The position numbers were made by a program, and so were the translations under genes. Positions 19,566 to 30,504 of a stretch of DNA of 64,000 bases are shown in pieces. Every line of letters starts with the position of its first letter. Position 1 is the stretch's first letter. Below the pieces are notes generated by a model. It saw only the letters and a list, made by a program, of their open reading frames with translations, was not told the origin of the DNA and made no database searches. Location: assembly GCF_036324365.1 (NCBI RefSeq), contig NZ_CP137080.1, forward strand, positions 2,356,001-2,420,000. Direction: 5' to 3'. The stretch is from Microbacterium limosum (lineage in GTDB: Bacteria; Actinomycetota; Actinomycetes; Actinomycetales; Microbacteriaceae).

Positions 19566-21116
19566 ATGCTGGGGGCAGATGGGGATCAGGGGACGAGCTC
19601 TGCGCACGCGCGGGAGCACGAGGCGTCGGGGGGTCACCGGCCGCACCGCCGCGCGTGGGTCGCACCCGTCGCGGCATCGGGCGGGGCCGTCCTCGTCGGC
19701 GGTGCGATATGGCTGCTCGCTCCCCTCGCGGTGGCGGCGCAATCGGAGCCCGCCCCGACCGTGACATCCCTCGTCCCGCTCATCACCTCGACGGTTCCGG
19801 CCGGCACCTCGGCCGTGCTGGCCGGGCCCGGCATCGACCCGACGGGCGCGACCGTCTCGACCGACGGCGTCAGGGCGTTCATCGCGAGCCTGCCCGCGGA
19901 GGGCGTGCGCACCGTCGAGGTGCCCTCCGGGTCGGTGATCCGCCTGGACGGCACGATCGAGATCCCCGGCAACACCATCCTGCGCGGGGGCGGGGAGCTG
20001 CGCTGGACCGAGGGGATCTCGGAGAGCGCGGCCCTGAGCGTCGTCGGCGACAACGTCGAGATCTCGGGCGTGACGATGACGAATCCGAACGAGCTCGGGA
20101 GCGCGGAGGGCGACCGCAACTACGGGATCGAGATCAAGGCGTCCGATGTTCGCGTGATCGGCAATCACATCGAGCGATTCCAGAACGGCATCGCCGTGCG
20201 GTACGGCGGCGAGTTCCACGACATCGTCATCTCCGGCAATCGGGTGAAGGACGTCATCGGCGTCGGCGCCGGGCCGGACTCGCGGGAGAACCGGGGCGAG
20301 GATCGCGGCGACGGGATCGTCGTGTGGGGGGCGCAGGCCACCGTGACCGGGAACATCGTCAACGCGAAGCCCGGCACCGACGCCCGCGTGGGCATCCACA
20401 CCGAGAGCATCACCCTCGGCAACACCGAGGACGCCCCTCACACCGCGTCGATGGTCGCGATCACGGGCAACGTCGTCTACGGGCAGTTCCGCCGCTCGAT
20501 CGTGAGCGAGAACGTCGCCCACACCACCATCACGGGCAACACCGTGGCGGATGCCACGTGGTGGGGCATCGCCGTGATCCTCCGCTCGCACGACAGCGTC
20601 GTGGCGGACAACACGATCCTGTACACGCGCACCGCCGCCGACGGCCAGGGGCAGAACTACGACCCTCGCAGGGCACCGATCATGATCTACGGGGGCGTGG
20701 AGCGCGCGCAGATCAGCGGCAACTCGCTCGTCGTGAAACCGGGCGCCGAGGCACGCGCGTTCATCGTCATCCAGGGCGAGGGCGATCAGGCCCCCGCGGA
20801 CATCACGGTCGACGGCAACACGGGATTCAACGACGAGGGCACGGTGACGGACGGCATCGCGACGGTCGGCACGACATCCGGCGTCCGGGTGACGGACAAC
20901 CGGCTCGAGGGCTTCTCATCGGCGGGCGTCTCGCTCTCGCGCACGAGCGACTATCTCGTCGACCGGAACGAGCTCTCCGGCGCCGGCGCGGCCGTCGGCG
21001 TGCGCATCGAGGACAGCTCGGGATGGGGCAGGGTGACCGGCAACATCACCACCGGCGTCGGGAGCGCGGTCGAGGCGCCCGACGGCGCGGACGTATCGGG
21101 CAATCTCGCCCCCTGA
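19566..21116 (+). CDS. Exported right-handed beta-helix repeat protein
   Basis: A 516-aa protein with an N-terminal hydrophobic export or anchor segment (about residues 30-60, ending LAVAAQSEP). A parallel beta-helix follows. About ten repeat rungs contain N-x-I or G-N-x-V turns, for example VSGNRVKDVIG, ATVTGNIVNAKPG, TTITGNTVADATWWG and DYLVDRNELSG. Such folds occur in polysaccharide lyases and hydrolases and in NosD-type proteins. No catalytic set is obvious to me, so substrate and activity are unknown. It is the only plus-strand gene between 0.4 and 53 kb and interrupts the common tuf-S10 order. The start at 19566 is preferred over GTG 19560 because of the -10 box. Confidence 0.8.
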   Translation: MLGADGDQGTSSAHAREHEASGGHRPHRRAWVAPVAASGGAVLVGGAIWLLAPLAVAAQSEPAPTVTSLVPLITSTVPAGTSAVLAGPGIDPTGATVSTDGVRAFIASLPAEGVRTVEVPSGSVIRLDGTIEIPGNTILRGGGELRWTEGISESAALSVVGDNVEISGVTMTNPNELGSAEGDRNYGIEIKASDVRVIGNHIERFQNGIAVRYGGEFHDIVISGNRVKDVIGVGAGPDSRENRGEDRGDGIVVWGAQATVTGNIVNAKPGTDARVGIHTESITLGNTEDAPHTASMVAITGNVVYGQFRRSIVSENVAHTTITGNTVADATWWGIAVILRSHDSVVADNTILYTRTAADGQGQNYDPRRAPIMIYGGVERAQISGNSLVVKPGAEARAFIVIQGEGDQAPADITVDGNTGFNDEGTVTDGIATVGTTSGVRVTDNRLEGFSSAGVSLSRTSDYLVDRNELSGAGAAVGVRIEDSSGWGRVTGNITTGVGSAVEAPDGADVSGNLAP

Positions 21117-21153
21117 TCCCGCGCCCGGGCGCGATGCCGCGACGACACGACGA

Positions 21154-21181
21154 AGGGGCCGGGCCCGAAGGCCCGACCCCT
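21154..21181. terminator. Bidirectional terminator between the beta-helix gene and tuf
   Basis: An interrupted stem, AGGGG and GGGCC on the left pairing with GGCCC and CCCCT on the right around a CGAA loop, lies between two convergent stop codons. Confidence 0.7.
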
Positions 21182-21218
21182 GTCGGTGCGGATGCCGAGG
21201 CATCCGGCGTGAATCAGA

Positions 21219-22412
21219 TCACTTGATGATCTTGGTCACCGTTCCGGCGCCGACGGTGCGGCCACCCTCACGGATCGCGAAGCCGAGGCCCTCTTCCATG
21301 GCGATGGGCTGGATCAGCTCCACCGTCATGTCCGTGGTGTCGCCGGGCATGACCATCTCGGTGCCCTCGGGCAGCGAGATGACGCCGGTGACGTCCGTGG
21401 TGCGGAAGTAGAACTGCGGGCGGTAGTTCGTGTAGAAGGGGTTGTGACGGCCACCCTCCTCCTTGGACAGGATGTACGCCGTGCCCTCGAAGTTGGTGTG
21501 GGGCGTGACCGAACCCGGCTTCACGACGACCTGGCCGCGCTCGACGTCGTCGCGCTTGAGACCACGCAGGAGCAGACCGCAGTTCTCGCCGGCCCAGGCC
21601 TCGTCGAGCTGCTTGTGGAACATCTCGATACCCGTGACCGTCGTCTTCTGCGTCGGGCGGATGCCGACGATCTCGACCTCGGAGTTGATGCCCAGCGTGC
21701 CGCGCTCGGCGCGACCCGTCACGACCGTGCCACGACCGGTGATCGTGAAGACGTCCTCGATCGGCATGAGGAACGGCTTGTCCTTGTCACGCACGGGGTC
21801 GGGGATCGACTCGTCGGCGGCGTCCATCAGGTCGAGGATCGACTGGACCCACTTCTCGTCGCCCTCGAGAGCCTTCAGGCCCGAGACGCGGACGACCGGA
21901 GCGTCGTCGCCGGGGAAGCCCTGGCTCGACAGCAGCTCGCGGACCTCGAGCTCGACGAGCTCCAGGATCTCCTCGTCGTCGACCATGTCGGCCTTGTTCA
22001 GCGCGACCATGAGGTAGGGCACGCCGACCTGCTTGGCGAGCAGAACGTGCTCACGCGTCTGGGCCATCGGGCCGTCGGTGGCGGCGACCACGAGGATCGC
22101 GCCGTCCATCTGGGCAGCACCGGTGATCATGTTCTTGATGTAGTCGGCGTGACCCGGGGCGTCGACGTGCGCGTAGTGACGCTTGGGGGTCTCGTACTCG
22201 ACGTGCGAGATGTTGATCGTGATGCCGCGCTGACGCTCCTCGGGAGCCGAGTCGATCGACGCGAAGTCGCGCTGAACGTTGGTGGCCGACGGGTACTTGT
22301 CGGCGAGCACCTTCGAGATCGCGGCGGTGAGCGTGGTCTTGCCGTGGTCGACGTGACCGATCGTTCCGATGTTCACGTGCGGCTTGGTCCGCTCGAACTT
22401 GGCCTTAGCCAC
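21219..22412 (-). CDS. tuf: Elongation factor Tu
   Basis: EF-Tu, the GTPase that delivers aminoacyl-tRNA, 397 aa. G1 is [10 protein letters not shown]3 [10 protein letters not shown]4 NKAD and the C-terminus [14 protein letters not shown]. The start is GTG, with GAGGAGG upstream. It follows fusA but has its own promoter and a strongly folded leader, which fits its very high expression. Confidence 0.98.
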   Translation of the reverse strand: MAKAKFERTKPHVNIGTIGHVDHGKTTLTAAISKVLADKYPSATNVQRDFASIDSAPEERQRGITINISHVEYETPKRHYAHVDAPGHADYIKNMITGAAQMDGAILVVAATDGPMAQTREHVLLAKQVGVPYLMVALNKADMVDDEEILELVELEVRELLSSQGFPGDDAPVVRVSGLKALEGDEKWVQSILDLMDAADESIPDPVRDKDKPFLMPIEDVFTITGRGTVVTGRAERGTLGINSEVEIVGIRPTQKTTVTGIEMFHKQLDEAWAGENCGLLLRGLKRDDVERGQVVVKPGSVTPHTNFEGTAYILSKEEGGRHNPFYTNYRPQFYFRTTDVTGVISLPEGTEMVMPGDTTDMTVELIQPIAMEEGLGFAIREGGRTVGAGTVTKIIK

Positions 22413-22435
22413 TGGGTCCTCCTCAGGACTGTCGT

Positions 22436-22474
22436 GTAGAAGCCCCGGTCGCTGGATTGCGACCGGCTCTCTAC
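22436..22474 (-). promoter_or_regulatory. Long hairpin in the tuf leader
   Basis: CCGGTCGC / GCGACCGG (22445-22452, 22459-22466) forms an 8-bp stem with a 6-nt loop. It extends outward through GTAGA / TCTAC with small bulges to about 15 bp. It starts a few bases after the predicted tuf start and ends about 20 nt before the ribosome-binding site. It could act as the fusA terminator for read-through RNA, stabilise the tuf mRNA, or regulate tuf. Confidence 0.5.
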
Positions 22475-22487
22475 GGGGATGGTTCTC

Positions 22488-22493
22488 AGTCTA
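22488..22493 (-). promoter_or_regulatory. -10 element of the tuf promoter
   Basis: TAGACT on the minus strand in the fusA-tuf gap, identical to the S10 operon -10. The hexamer 17 bp upstream is TTCGGT, a weak -35. Expected start near 22481. Confidence 0.55.
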
Positions 22494-22537
22494 GTTATGA
22501 AGTTGTAGAAACCGAATGCCGAGGCATCCGACGCGGG

Positions 22538-24652
<2,115 letters not shown>

Positions 24653-24692
24653 GGGTGCGTTTCCTTACGTGAGGTGACGGGATGTCGCGGGT

Positions 24693-24727
24693 TCCGCCGG
24701 CCGGAACCGGTGGTCCCGGCCGGCGGA
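24693..24727 (-). promoter_or_regulatory. Hairpin in the rpsG-fusA gap
   Basis: A perfect 10-bp stem, TCCGCCGGCC / GGCCGGCGGA, with a 15-nt loop that can fold further. It is the only strong structure in the gap. It could lower read-through or tune fusA relative to rpsG. Confidence 0.45.
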
Positions 24728-24738
24728 GTGGATGCTGA

Positions 24739-25209
24739 TTACCAGCGGTAGTGCGCGAAGGCGCGGTTCGACTCGGCCATCTTGTGGGTGTCTTCGCGGC
24801 GCTTGACCGCGGCACCCAGGCCGTTCGAGGCGTCGAGGATCTCGTTCTGCAGACGCTCGGTCATCGTCTTCTCACGACGACCCTTCGCGTAGCTGACCAG
24901 CCAGCGCAGCGCGAGGGTGTTCGCGCGGTGCGGCTTGACCTCGACCGGCACCTGGTAGGTCGAGCCGCCGACGCGGCGGCTGCGGACCTCGAGGGTGGGG
25001 CGGACGTTGTCGAGCGCCTTCTTGAGCGTCGCGACCGCGTCCTGGCTGTTCTTCGCCTCGACGCCCGCGAGGGCGTTGTAGACGATCGACTCGGCGAGGG
25101 ACTTCTTGCCGTCGACGAGGATCTTGTTGACGAGCTGGGTGACGATGGGGGCGCCGTAGACCGGGTCGTTGACGACGGGGCGCTTCGGGGCAGGACCCTT
25201 ACGAGGCAT
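24739..25209 (-). CDS. rpsG: 30S ribosomal protein S7
   Basis: S7, the primary binder of the 16S head, 156 aa. It starts [20 protein letters not shown] and contains the exit-site hairpin region [19 protein letters not shown]. It lies five bases after rpsL. S7 represses the str operon in E. coli. Confidence 0.98.
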   Translation of the reverse strand: MPRKGPAPKRPVVNDPVYGAPIVTQLVNKILVDGKKSLAESIVYNALAGVEAKNSQDAVATLKKALDNVRPTLEVRSRRVGGSTYQVPVEVKPHRANTLALRWLVSYAKGRREKTMTERLQNEILDASNGLGAAVKRREDTHKMAESNRAFAHYRW

Positions 25210-25214
25210 GGTTC

Positions 25215-25583
25215 TCAGCCCTTCTTCGCGCCGTAGCGGCTGCGAGCCTGCTTACGGTTCTTCACGGCCTGGGTGTCCAGGGCGCCACGGACGATCTTGT
25301 AACGCACGCCGGGCAGGTCCTTCACACGACCGCCACGCACGAGCACCATCGAGTGCTCCTGCAGGTTGTGGCCCTCGCCGGGGATGTAGGCGGTGACCTC
25401 GGTGCCGTTCGAGAGCTTGACACGGGCGACCTTGCGCATCGCCGAGTTCGGCTTCTTGGGCGTCGTGGTGTACACACGGGTGCACACGCCGCGCTGCTGC
25501 GGGTTGGCCTTCAGGGCGGGAGCCTTGGTCTTGGTGACCTTCGGCGAGCGACCCTTCCGGACCAACTGCTGAATGGTTGGCAC
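25215..25583 (-). CDS. rpsL: 30S ribosomal protein S12
   Basis: S12, a decoding-centre protein, 122 aa from GTG 25583, with GAAGGAG upstream; this matches the family start (M)[11 protein letters not shown]. The streptomycin-sensitive residues appear wild type: lysines in [12 protein letters not shown] and in [13 protein letters not shown]. It is the first gene of rpsL-rpsG-fusA. Confidence 0.98.
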   Translation of the reverse strand: MPTIQQLVRKGRSPKVTKTKAPALKANPQQRGVCTRVYTTTPKKPNSAMRKVARVKLSNGTEVTAYIPGEGHNLQEHSMVLVRGGRVKDLPGVRYKIVRGALDTQAVKNRKQARSRYGAKKG

Positions 25584-25821
25584 TGGTTGTTCTCCTTCAT
25601 GCTGCACGGTGACAGCGTTCGTGTTCTCTCCCGGGCATCCGGATATCGGTCCGGCCGGCCCGGGTCACGTAGACCCGCTCCCGCGCCAGAGGGCTGTCGC
25701 GATCGAGGGGGTATGCCGTGGGGGTGACCTGTTCGCAGGTCGTTCCCTGAGATGAGATGCGGCTTCCGCCCACCCCGGGACACGCTCACGGCACGTCGCA
25801 GGGCGCGCATGGGCGCACACC
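25584..25821 (-). promoter_or_regulatory. Leader of the rpsL operon
   Basis: About 238 nt without a gene. Hairpins include GACCTG/CAGGTC around a 4-nt loop (25726-25741) and CGGGTC/GACCCG with a 5-nt loop (25661-25677), plus the palindromic GGCCGGCC nearby. The length suggests regulation by a ribosomal protein or antitermination; this is inference. Confidence 0.5.
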
Positions 25822-25827
25822 CGATCA

Positions 25828-25857
25828 ATGATACGCGCGGGGGGCGAGGGCGGTCAA
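25828..25857 (-). promoter_or_regulatory. Promoter of rpsL-rpsG-fusA
   Basis: -35 TTGACC (25857-25852), 18-bp spacer, -10 TATCAT (25833-25828) on the minus strand. One of the best promoter matches in the window. Confidence 0.75.
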
Positions 25858-25895
25858 ACGGATGCCGCGCCGACGGGCACACTCACGGCATCCGG

Positions 25896-28586
25896 TCAGC
25901 GAGGCGCGCGCCGCCACGCGCCCGCCGCGGCGAGCAGCAGCCCCGCCCCGGCCAGAAGCGCGCCCAGCGACAGCAGGCCGGGGGCCGTGCCCTCGCCGCC
26001 CGAGTTCGCCAGCGACGCCGGCCCCGCGGGAGCCGGAGACCCCGCGACTTCGAAGGCCACCCACGCCCGCACCGTCCCGTCCGCGTTCGTCAGCGCGAGC
26101 CGGTGCGTCCCGGGCGCGAGCGACGTCGGCACGCGTACCGATGCTCCGCCCTCGGCGTTCGTCCAGAGCCAGCCGCCCCACACCGGCTCGGAGAAGAACC
26201 AGGCCCCGAGCCACGTATGCGCGGGCAGCCCCGACAGGGTCAGCGTGCCACCGGCCTCCGCGACGGCGGGCGTCGCGACGAGGCCGCCCTCGGTGGCGGA
26301 CGTGAGCGCGTCCGCCGCAGGGCCGACAGACGGCGTCTGCGGAGCGGCGGGCCGACCCGTGGCGACCGAGAGGGATGCCGCAGGGCCGGCGATCCCGTCG
26401 GCGTTGCGAGCGGCCACCTCGACCGCGAACGTCGACTCGGCGGGGAGCCCCTCGATCCGCAGAGAGGTCTCGTCGCCCTCCAGTGTCCAGTCGTCGGCCA
26501 CGTCGGGATCGGTCCCGCGCAGCGTGACGACGATGTCCGTCGCGCCGGGCACCGGCTCCCACTCGAGGTCGATGGCATCCGACCCGGCCTGCGCCGTGAG
26601 CCCGTCGACGGCGCCGGCGGGCAGGTACGACAGGATGGCCGCCGCATCCAGCAGCCCCGCACCGACGATGTCCTCGTACGCCACGCCGGCATCCTCGAGC
26701 GGGTTCTCCATCTCGCGCGCCGTCCGTGCGGCGAGCTCATCCAGGTCGGCGGCCGAGGCGCCCGGGGCGTACTCCCGCGCGAGCGCGAAGACGGCGGCCG
26801 CGGCAGGAGCGGCGGCGGAGGTGCCGAAGAAGCGGTACTCGGGGCCGTCGGGGCCGACGTCCGGCGATCCGAAGAAGCTCGTGCGCGCGCCGTCCACCGC
26901 CGTGAACACCGGTCCGGGCACCATCGCCGGTTCGGGAAGAGGAGCCGACGGGGCGACCACCATGGGGTCGACGAGCTCGAACAGGAGGCGCCCGGGGCCG
27001 AGGGAGCTGAACACCTCGGGTCGCTGCGGCGTCTCCCAGTACGCCGCGCCGACCGCGGTCGCGTAGCCGTCGGCCTCATGCCCGTAGGCCACAGGCCCCA
27101 CGGTGTCGGGGCCATCGCTGCGGTCGTACTCCCGCTCCAGCATGCGCTCCGCCCCGCCGATCACGCCGAACCACACCTCCGGCGTCGCGCCGTCCGTGCG
27201 CGTGCGGGCCAGGACGAACTGGTACGAACCGCCCTCCAGCGGAGCGGAGACCGAGAGCCACGACGTGGGCACGAAGGTGTTCAGGAGCGTCGACTCCGCC
27301 ACGAACTCCGGCTCGGCGTCGTCGGTGTAGAGCTGCAGCACGAGATCGTTCTCGACCTCGTAGATGACCTCGCCCCACCCGAGCACGACCGAGGGGCTGG
27401 CCCCGTCCGAGAAGACGACCCTGTCGCCGGCGTCCTCTCCCATCCCGGGGTCGAAGTCCAGGCAGTCGACGACCTCCGCACCCTCGACCTCCACCCAGTC
27501 GGGGCACTCCATGCCGCGATAGGCCTCGGTGCGCCAGCCGCTGATCGGCAGACCCTCGCTCGCGGTCCCTTCGGCGCCGACGGCGGTGGCGTTGCCGACG
27601 GAGGTGAGATAGTGCACGCCCTGCTGCTGGACCCGGTCGATGGCCCACGACAGTGTGCCCGGCTGGAAGACCGGCTCGCCGTAGAACGAGATGTCGTCGA
27701 CGATGATGTCGGCGCCCGCGTCCGCGAGGTCGAGGATCGCCTGGGCCATCGTCAGCTCGCTCGTGCCGGCCGCGGCGAACATGAGCCGCGCCCCCGGCGC
27801 GATCCCGTGGACGAGCTGCGCCATGGCCCGCCCCTCGTCACTGCCCTCGGCGTCGCCGAGCACCTCGACGTCTTCCTCGTAGCCGCACGGATTTCCCGCG
27901 CCGGGCAGCATGCCGAGGAGCACGTCGTCCTCGGGCGACGTCGGCTCGTCCCTGGCTCCGTACGAGTCGGAGATGATGCCGACGCTCACACCCGACCCGT
28001 CGACCTCGAAGAGCGATCGGGCGAGGTCGGCGGAGAGCGGGGCATCGGACTCGCTCGGGATCGCCCGGCAGGAGTCCGGATTGACCTCGGGCGCCGCGGG
28101 ACGCGGGCCCTGGCCGAGGACGGATCCCGCGAGGGGGCGCAGATCGACGGTGATCCCCCGCACCCCGGATTGGGCGGCGATGGCCTCGAGGGCTTCGGGC
28201 GCGGCATACGCCGCAATGGATGCCGCGAAGGCGAAGGTGCGCTCTATCCGCGCCACGGCGGCGAGGGCATCACGCTGGGCCGCGGTGGGAACAGCGTCGT
28301 ACTGGACGGTGATGGCGAGGCGGCCTTCCTCGTCCCACTGCAGGCTCCCGGGTCCGGACGCGGGCATTCCCAGTCCCGCGGCAAGCAGCTGCGGGTCGCT
28401 CCCGACCTCGCGCGCCTCCCGCACGATCTGCTCCGCGAGCGTGAGCGTCTGCGGCACGGATGCGGCGTCCTCCTCAGCGGCCGCTGGAGCCACGACACCG
28501 ACCCCCACGACGGCGGGAACCGCCACCGCGGCGATCGCCAACATCGACCATCCCGCCCACCGGCGCCCAATCATGCGTGCACCCAC
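25896..28586 (-). CDS. Exported subtilase-fold (S8-like) protein lacking the canonical histidine
   Basis: An 896-aa exoprotein with a signal peptide ending near APAAA (about residue 37) and a subtilisin-like domain (about 200-610). A fibronectin-like domain (about 650-740), an Ig-like part and a final membrane helix with RRAPR follow. Subtilase landmarks are Asp207 (IISDSYG), Asn332 (SVGN) and Ser590 (FFGTSAAAP). Where the usual HGT histidine stands, the sequence reads DEGRAM with Glu251, and the proline after Ser590 is not followed by His. Such EGRAM versions occur in other predicted S8-like exoproteins, by memory, so activity may use a different triad or be lost. TAGCGT lies 8 nt before the GTG start. 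It may be cell-surface processing machinery near the kinase cluster. Confidence 0.75.
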   Translation of the reverse strand: MGARMIGRRWAGWSMLAIAAVAVPAVVGVGVVAPAAAEEDAASVPQTLTLAEQIVREAREVGSDPQLLAAGLGMPASGPGSLQWDEEGRLAITVQYDAVPTAAQRDALAAVARIERTFAFAASIAAYAAPEALEAIAAQSGVRGITVDLRPLAGSVLGQGPRPAAPEVNPDSCRAIPSESDAPLSADLARSLFEVDGSGVSVGIISDSYGARDEPTSPEDDVLLGMLPGAGNPCGYEEDVEVLGDAEGSDEGRAMAQLVHGIAPGARLMFAAAGTSELTMAQAILDLADAGADIIVDDISFYGEPVFQPGTLSWAIDRVQQQGVHYLTSVGNATAVGAEGTASEGLPISGWRTEAYRGMECPDWVEVEGAEVVDCLDFDPGMGEDAGDRVVFSDGASPSVVLGWGEVIYEVENDLVLQLYTDDAEPEFVAESTLLNTFVPTSWLSVSAPLEGGSYQFVLARTRTDGATPEVWFGVIGGAERMLEREYDRSDGPDTVGPVAYGHEADGYATAVGAAYWETPQRPEVFSSLGPGRLLFELVDPMVVAPSAPLPEPAMVPGPVFTAVDGARTSFFGSPDVGPDGPEYRFFGTSAAAPAAAAVFALAREYAPGASAADLDELAARTAREMENPLEDAGVAYEDIVGAGLLDAAAILSYLPAGAVDGLTAQAGSDAIDLEWEPVPGATDIVVTLRGTDPDVADDWTLEGDETSLRIEGLPAESTFAVEVAARNADGIAGPAASLSVATGRPAAPQTPSVGPAADALTSATEGGLVATPAVAEAGGTLTLSGLPAHTWLGAWFFSEPVWGGWLWTNAEGGASVRVPTSLAPGTHRLALTNADGTVRAWVAFEVAGSPAPAGPASLANSGGEGTAPGLLSLGALLAGAGLLLAAAGAWRRAPR

Positions 28587-28651
28587 GCCAACACACGCTA
28601 GGGCGCGGGCTCCAGCCTCCGCCCACTCGGGGGGTGACGCTCACCCTTTCT

Positions 28652-29062
28652 TCACCCTCCGACCAGGAGCAGCGCGAGAAGGCCCGCGCTCACCAGGACG
28701 ATGCCCGACATGCCGAGCCCCAGCCGCACGAGCCGCCGGCGACCGCGCACCCGCACGGCGCGGGCGATGGCGATCGCATCCACCGGCTCCTGGCGTGCGC
28801 GACCGGTGGGCCACCGCCCCGTCATCCCCTCCGGGCGCCCCTCGAACGCCGCAGCGGCGGGGGAACGAGGGAGGTCGGCGACCGGCTCGACGGCCCCCGC
28901 CACCGGCACGCGTGCGCGACGGCCGTCCCCCGCGCCGTCGGCGCGGGGGCGGACACCGCCCCCCGGGATGCCCCGCGCCCGCGAACGGATCGTGTCCGAC
29001 ATCGACTCGGCCTCGTCCGCCTCGTCCGCATCAGGCTCGCCGGGCGCCCGCACCCGCGTCAC
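28652..29062 (-). CDS. Small C-tail membrane protein of the kinase/FHA cluster
   Basis: A 136-aa protein not recognised as a family member. The first 105 residues are hydrophilic and rich in Arg, Pro, Ala and acidic residues. The last 30 form one membrane helix (LGLGMSGIVLVSAGLLALLLVGG) preceded by RRRLVR, so it should sit with its N-terminal part in the cytoplasm. The GTG start overlaps the FHA gene stop by four bases (GTGA), strong evidence that it is translated. It ends the coupled cluster. Confidence 0.65.
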   Translation of the reverse strand: MTRVRAPGEPDADEADEAESMSDTIRSRARGIPGGGVRPRADGAGDGRRARVPVAGAVEPVADLPRSPAAAAFEGRPEGMTGRWPTGRARQEPVDAIAIARAVRVRGRRRLVRLGLGMSGIVLVSAGLLALLLVGG

Positions 29063-30504
29063 AGTCCTTCGCGTCGGAGCCCGAACTCGGCATCGCCGAG
29101 CAGGAAGCGGTGGGTGACCTCCTGCGACTCACCCGGAGGGACCTCGACCTCGTCCCCGTCCTGAGCGAGGAGGATCACTCCGTTCGTCGAGTAGAGGTCC
29201 GTGATCGACCAGACATCGCCGTGCAGTTCGAGGCGCGCGTGCGTCTTCGACACGGTCCGGGTCTCGTCTGCCAGCGGAACCAGCTGTGCGCCGGGGTGAT
29301 CGGGGTCCTCCTGGGGGCGGCGGCCGAGGACGACCAGCTCGGACGTGAGGCGGACGGGGGCGCCCTGCGGCGTGAGGAGGCTCCACACCGCGCGGCGCCG
29401 CGACGCGACGACCGTCTCGTCGAAGACGGAGTCGTCGGGGATCTCGGGCGCCGCGTGCTGCGCCGAGACGGATGCGCGCGCGGCGCGCGGCCCGCTCAGG
29501 ACGGGCGCGCCCTGCACGGCCGACACCTCGGCGGAGCTGTGGGAGTCGGTGTCGGAGGACGCGCCGAACTCCGCCGCGTCCGGGCCCTGCGTCGCGGCGA
29601 TGGGCGCCGCGAGGGGCGACCACCGGTCACCGCTCGTCGACGGAGGGGGCTGTGGCACCTCCCGCACGGGCGGTGCCTGCGGTGCCGCGACGGCGGGGCG
29701 CGCATCGCCGTCGCCGCCGGGGACGGCGCGGATCGGGGCGGCGGGCGGAAGCGCCGGCGGCACGGCCGGACCCTGAGCGGGGAACGTCTGCGTGAACGGT
29801 GCTCGTCCGGTGAATCCGGAGCCCGTCTCCTCGGCCGCCGCGGCGGCGTCGGCCTGCGCGCGGCGCATGGTCGAGCGGAAGGCGTGGGCGGGCTCCGACG
29901 GCTCGAGCGGTGGCGCCCGGTCGGGAAGCGGCGGAACCGGGGGAACGACCGAGGGATAGCCCGATACGGTCGGCGCCGGCGGCCGGGGCGGCAGTTCGGG
30001 GCCCCCGGCCGGTCCGTGACGACCGAAGACGGAAGCGCTGCTCGCGGATGCGGGACCCGTGTACGCGGGCGCCACCCTCCCCTCGAGGTCCAGGCCGGGG
30101 TTGGCGTGCCGCAGGGGACCGCTCTCGACGCCGGGCTCGTCCCCCAGCCACCGCGCCGGGCCCCATCCGACGACGGTCGCCCAGACCGGGAAGGCGAGGA
30201 CGCCGAGCACGGTCATGCCGGCGCCGAACCCGAACGACCGGTTCACCCGCCAGAGAGCCATCGCGAGGACGACCAGGAACGGAACCTGGCCGAGGACGGG
30301 CACGAGGGCGAGCAGGGCGAACCATCCCGAGAAGCCGCCGACCTGCAGAACGACGGCGACGTTGAGCAGAGGCACCCACGCCGTCCAGGGGTCCTCGCCC
30401 ACCTTCGCGAACACCGCCTGCAGCGCGAGGCTCGACCACACGTAGACGAGGATGCCGGCGCCCAGCCAGCCGAGGATCAGCAGGAGTGCTGCGGAATCGT
30501 TCAT
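29059..30504 (-). CDS. Membrane protein with C-terminal FHA domain
   Basis: A 481-aa protein. The N-terminal 120 residues hold about four membrane helices (GWLGAGILVYVW, WFALLALVPVLGQV, ALWRVN) resembling the DUF5684 type. A long Pro/Ala-rich linker follows. The last 110 residues are an FHA domain, VVLGRRP... TRTVSKTHARLELHGD... DLYSTNGVI, with the phosphothreonine-binding Arg, Ser, His and Asn. FHA domains read phospho-Thr, so this is the natural reader for the cluster kinase. Start and stop both overlap neighbours by four bases. The start at 30504 is fixed by ATGA. Confidence 0.85.
   Translation of the reverse strand: MNDSAALLLILGWLGAGILVYVWSSLALQAVFAKVGEDPWTAWVPLLNVAVVLQVGGFSGWFALLALVPVLGQVPFLVVLAMALWRVNRSFGFGAGMTVLGVLAFPVWATVVGWGPARWLGDEPGVESGPLRHANPGLDLEGRVAPAYTGPASASSASVFGRHGPAGGPELPPRPPAPTVSGYPSVVPPVPPLPDRAPPLEPSEPAHAFRSTMRRAQADAAAAAEETGSGFTGRAPFTQTFPAQGPAVPPALPPAAPIRAVPGGDGDARPAVAAPQAPPVREVPQPPPSTSGDRWSPLAAPIAATQGPDAAEFGASSDTDSHSSAEVSAVQGAPVLSGPRAARASVSAQHAAPEIPDDSVFDETVVASRRRAVWSLLTPQGAPVRLTSELVVLGRRPQEDPDHPGAQLVPLADETRTVSKTHARLELHGDVWSITDLYSTNGVILLAQDGDEVEVPPGESQEVTHRFLLGDAEFGLRREGL

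Noticed and set aside
19566..21116. Assigning the beta-helix protein to pectate lyase or another polysaccharide lyase
   Set aside because: The repeat pattern fits the fold, but I could not place a catalytic arginine/lysine-calcium set.
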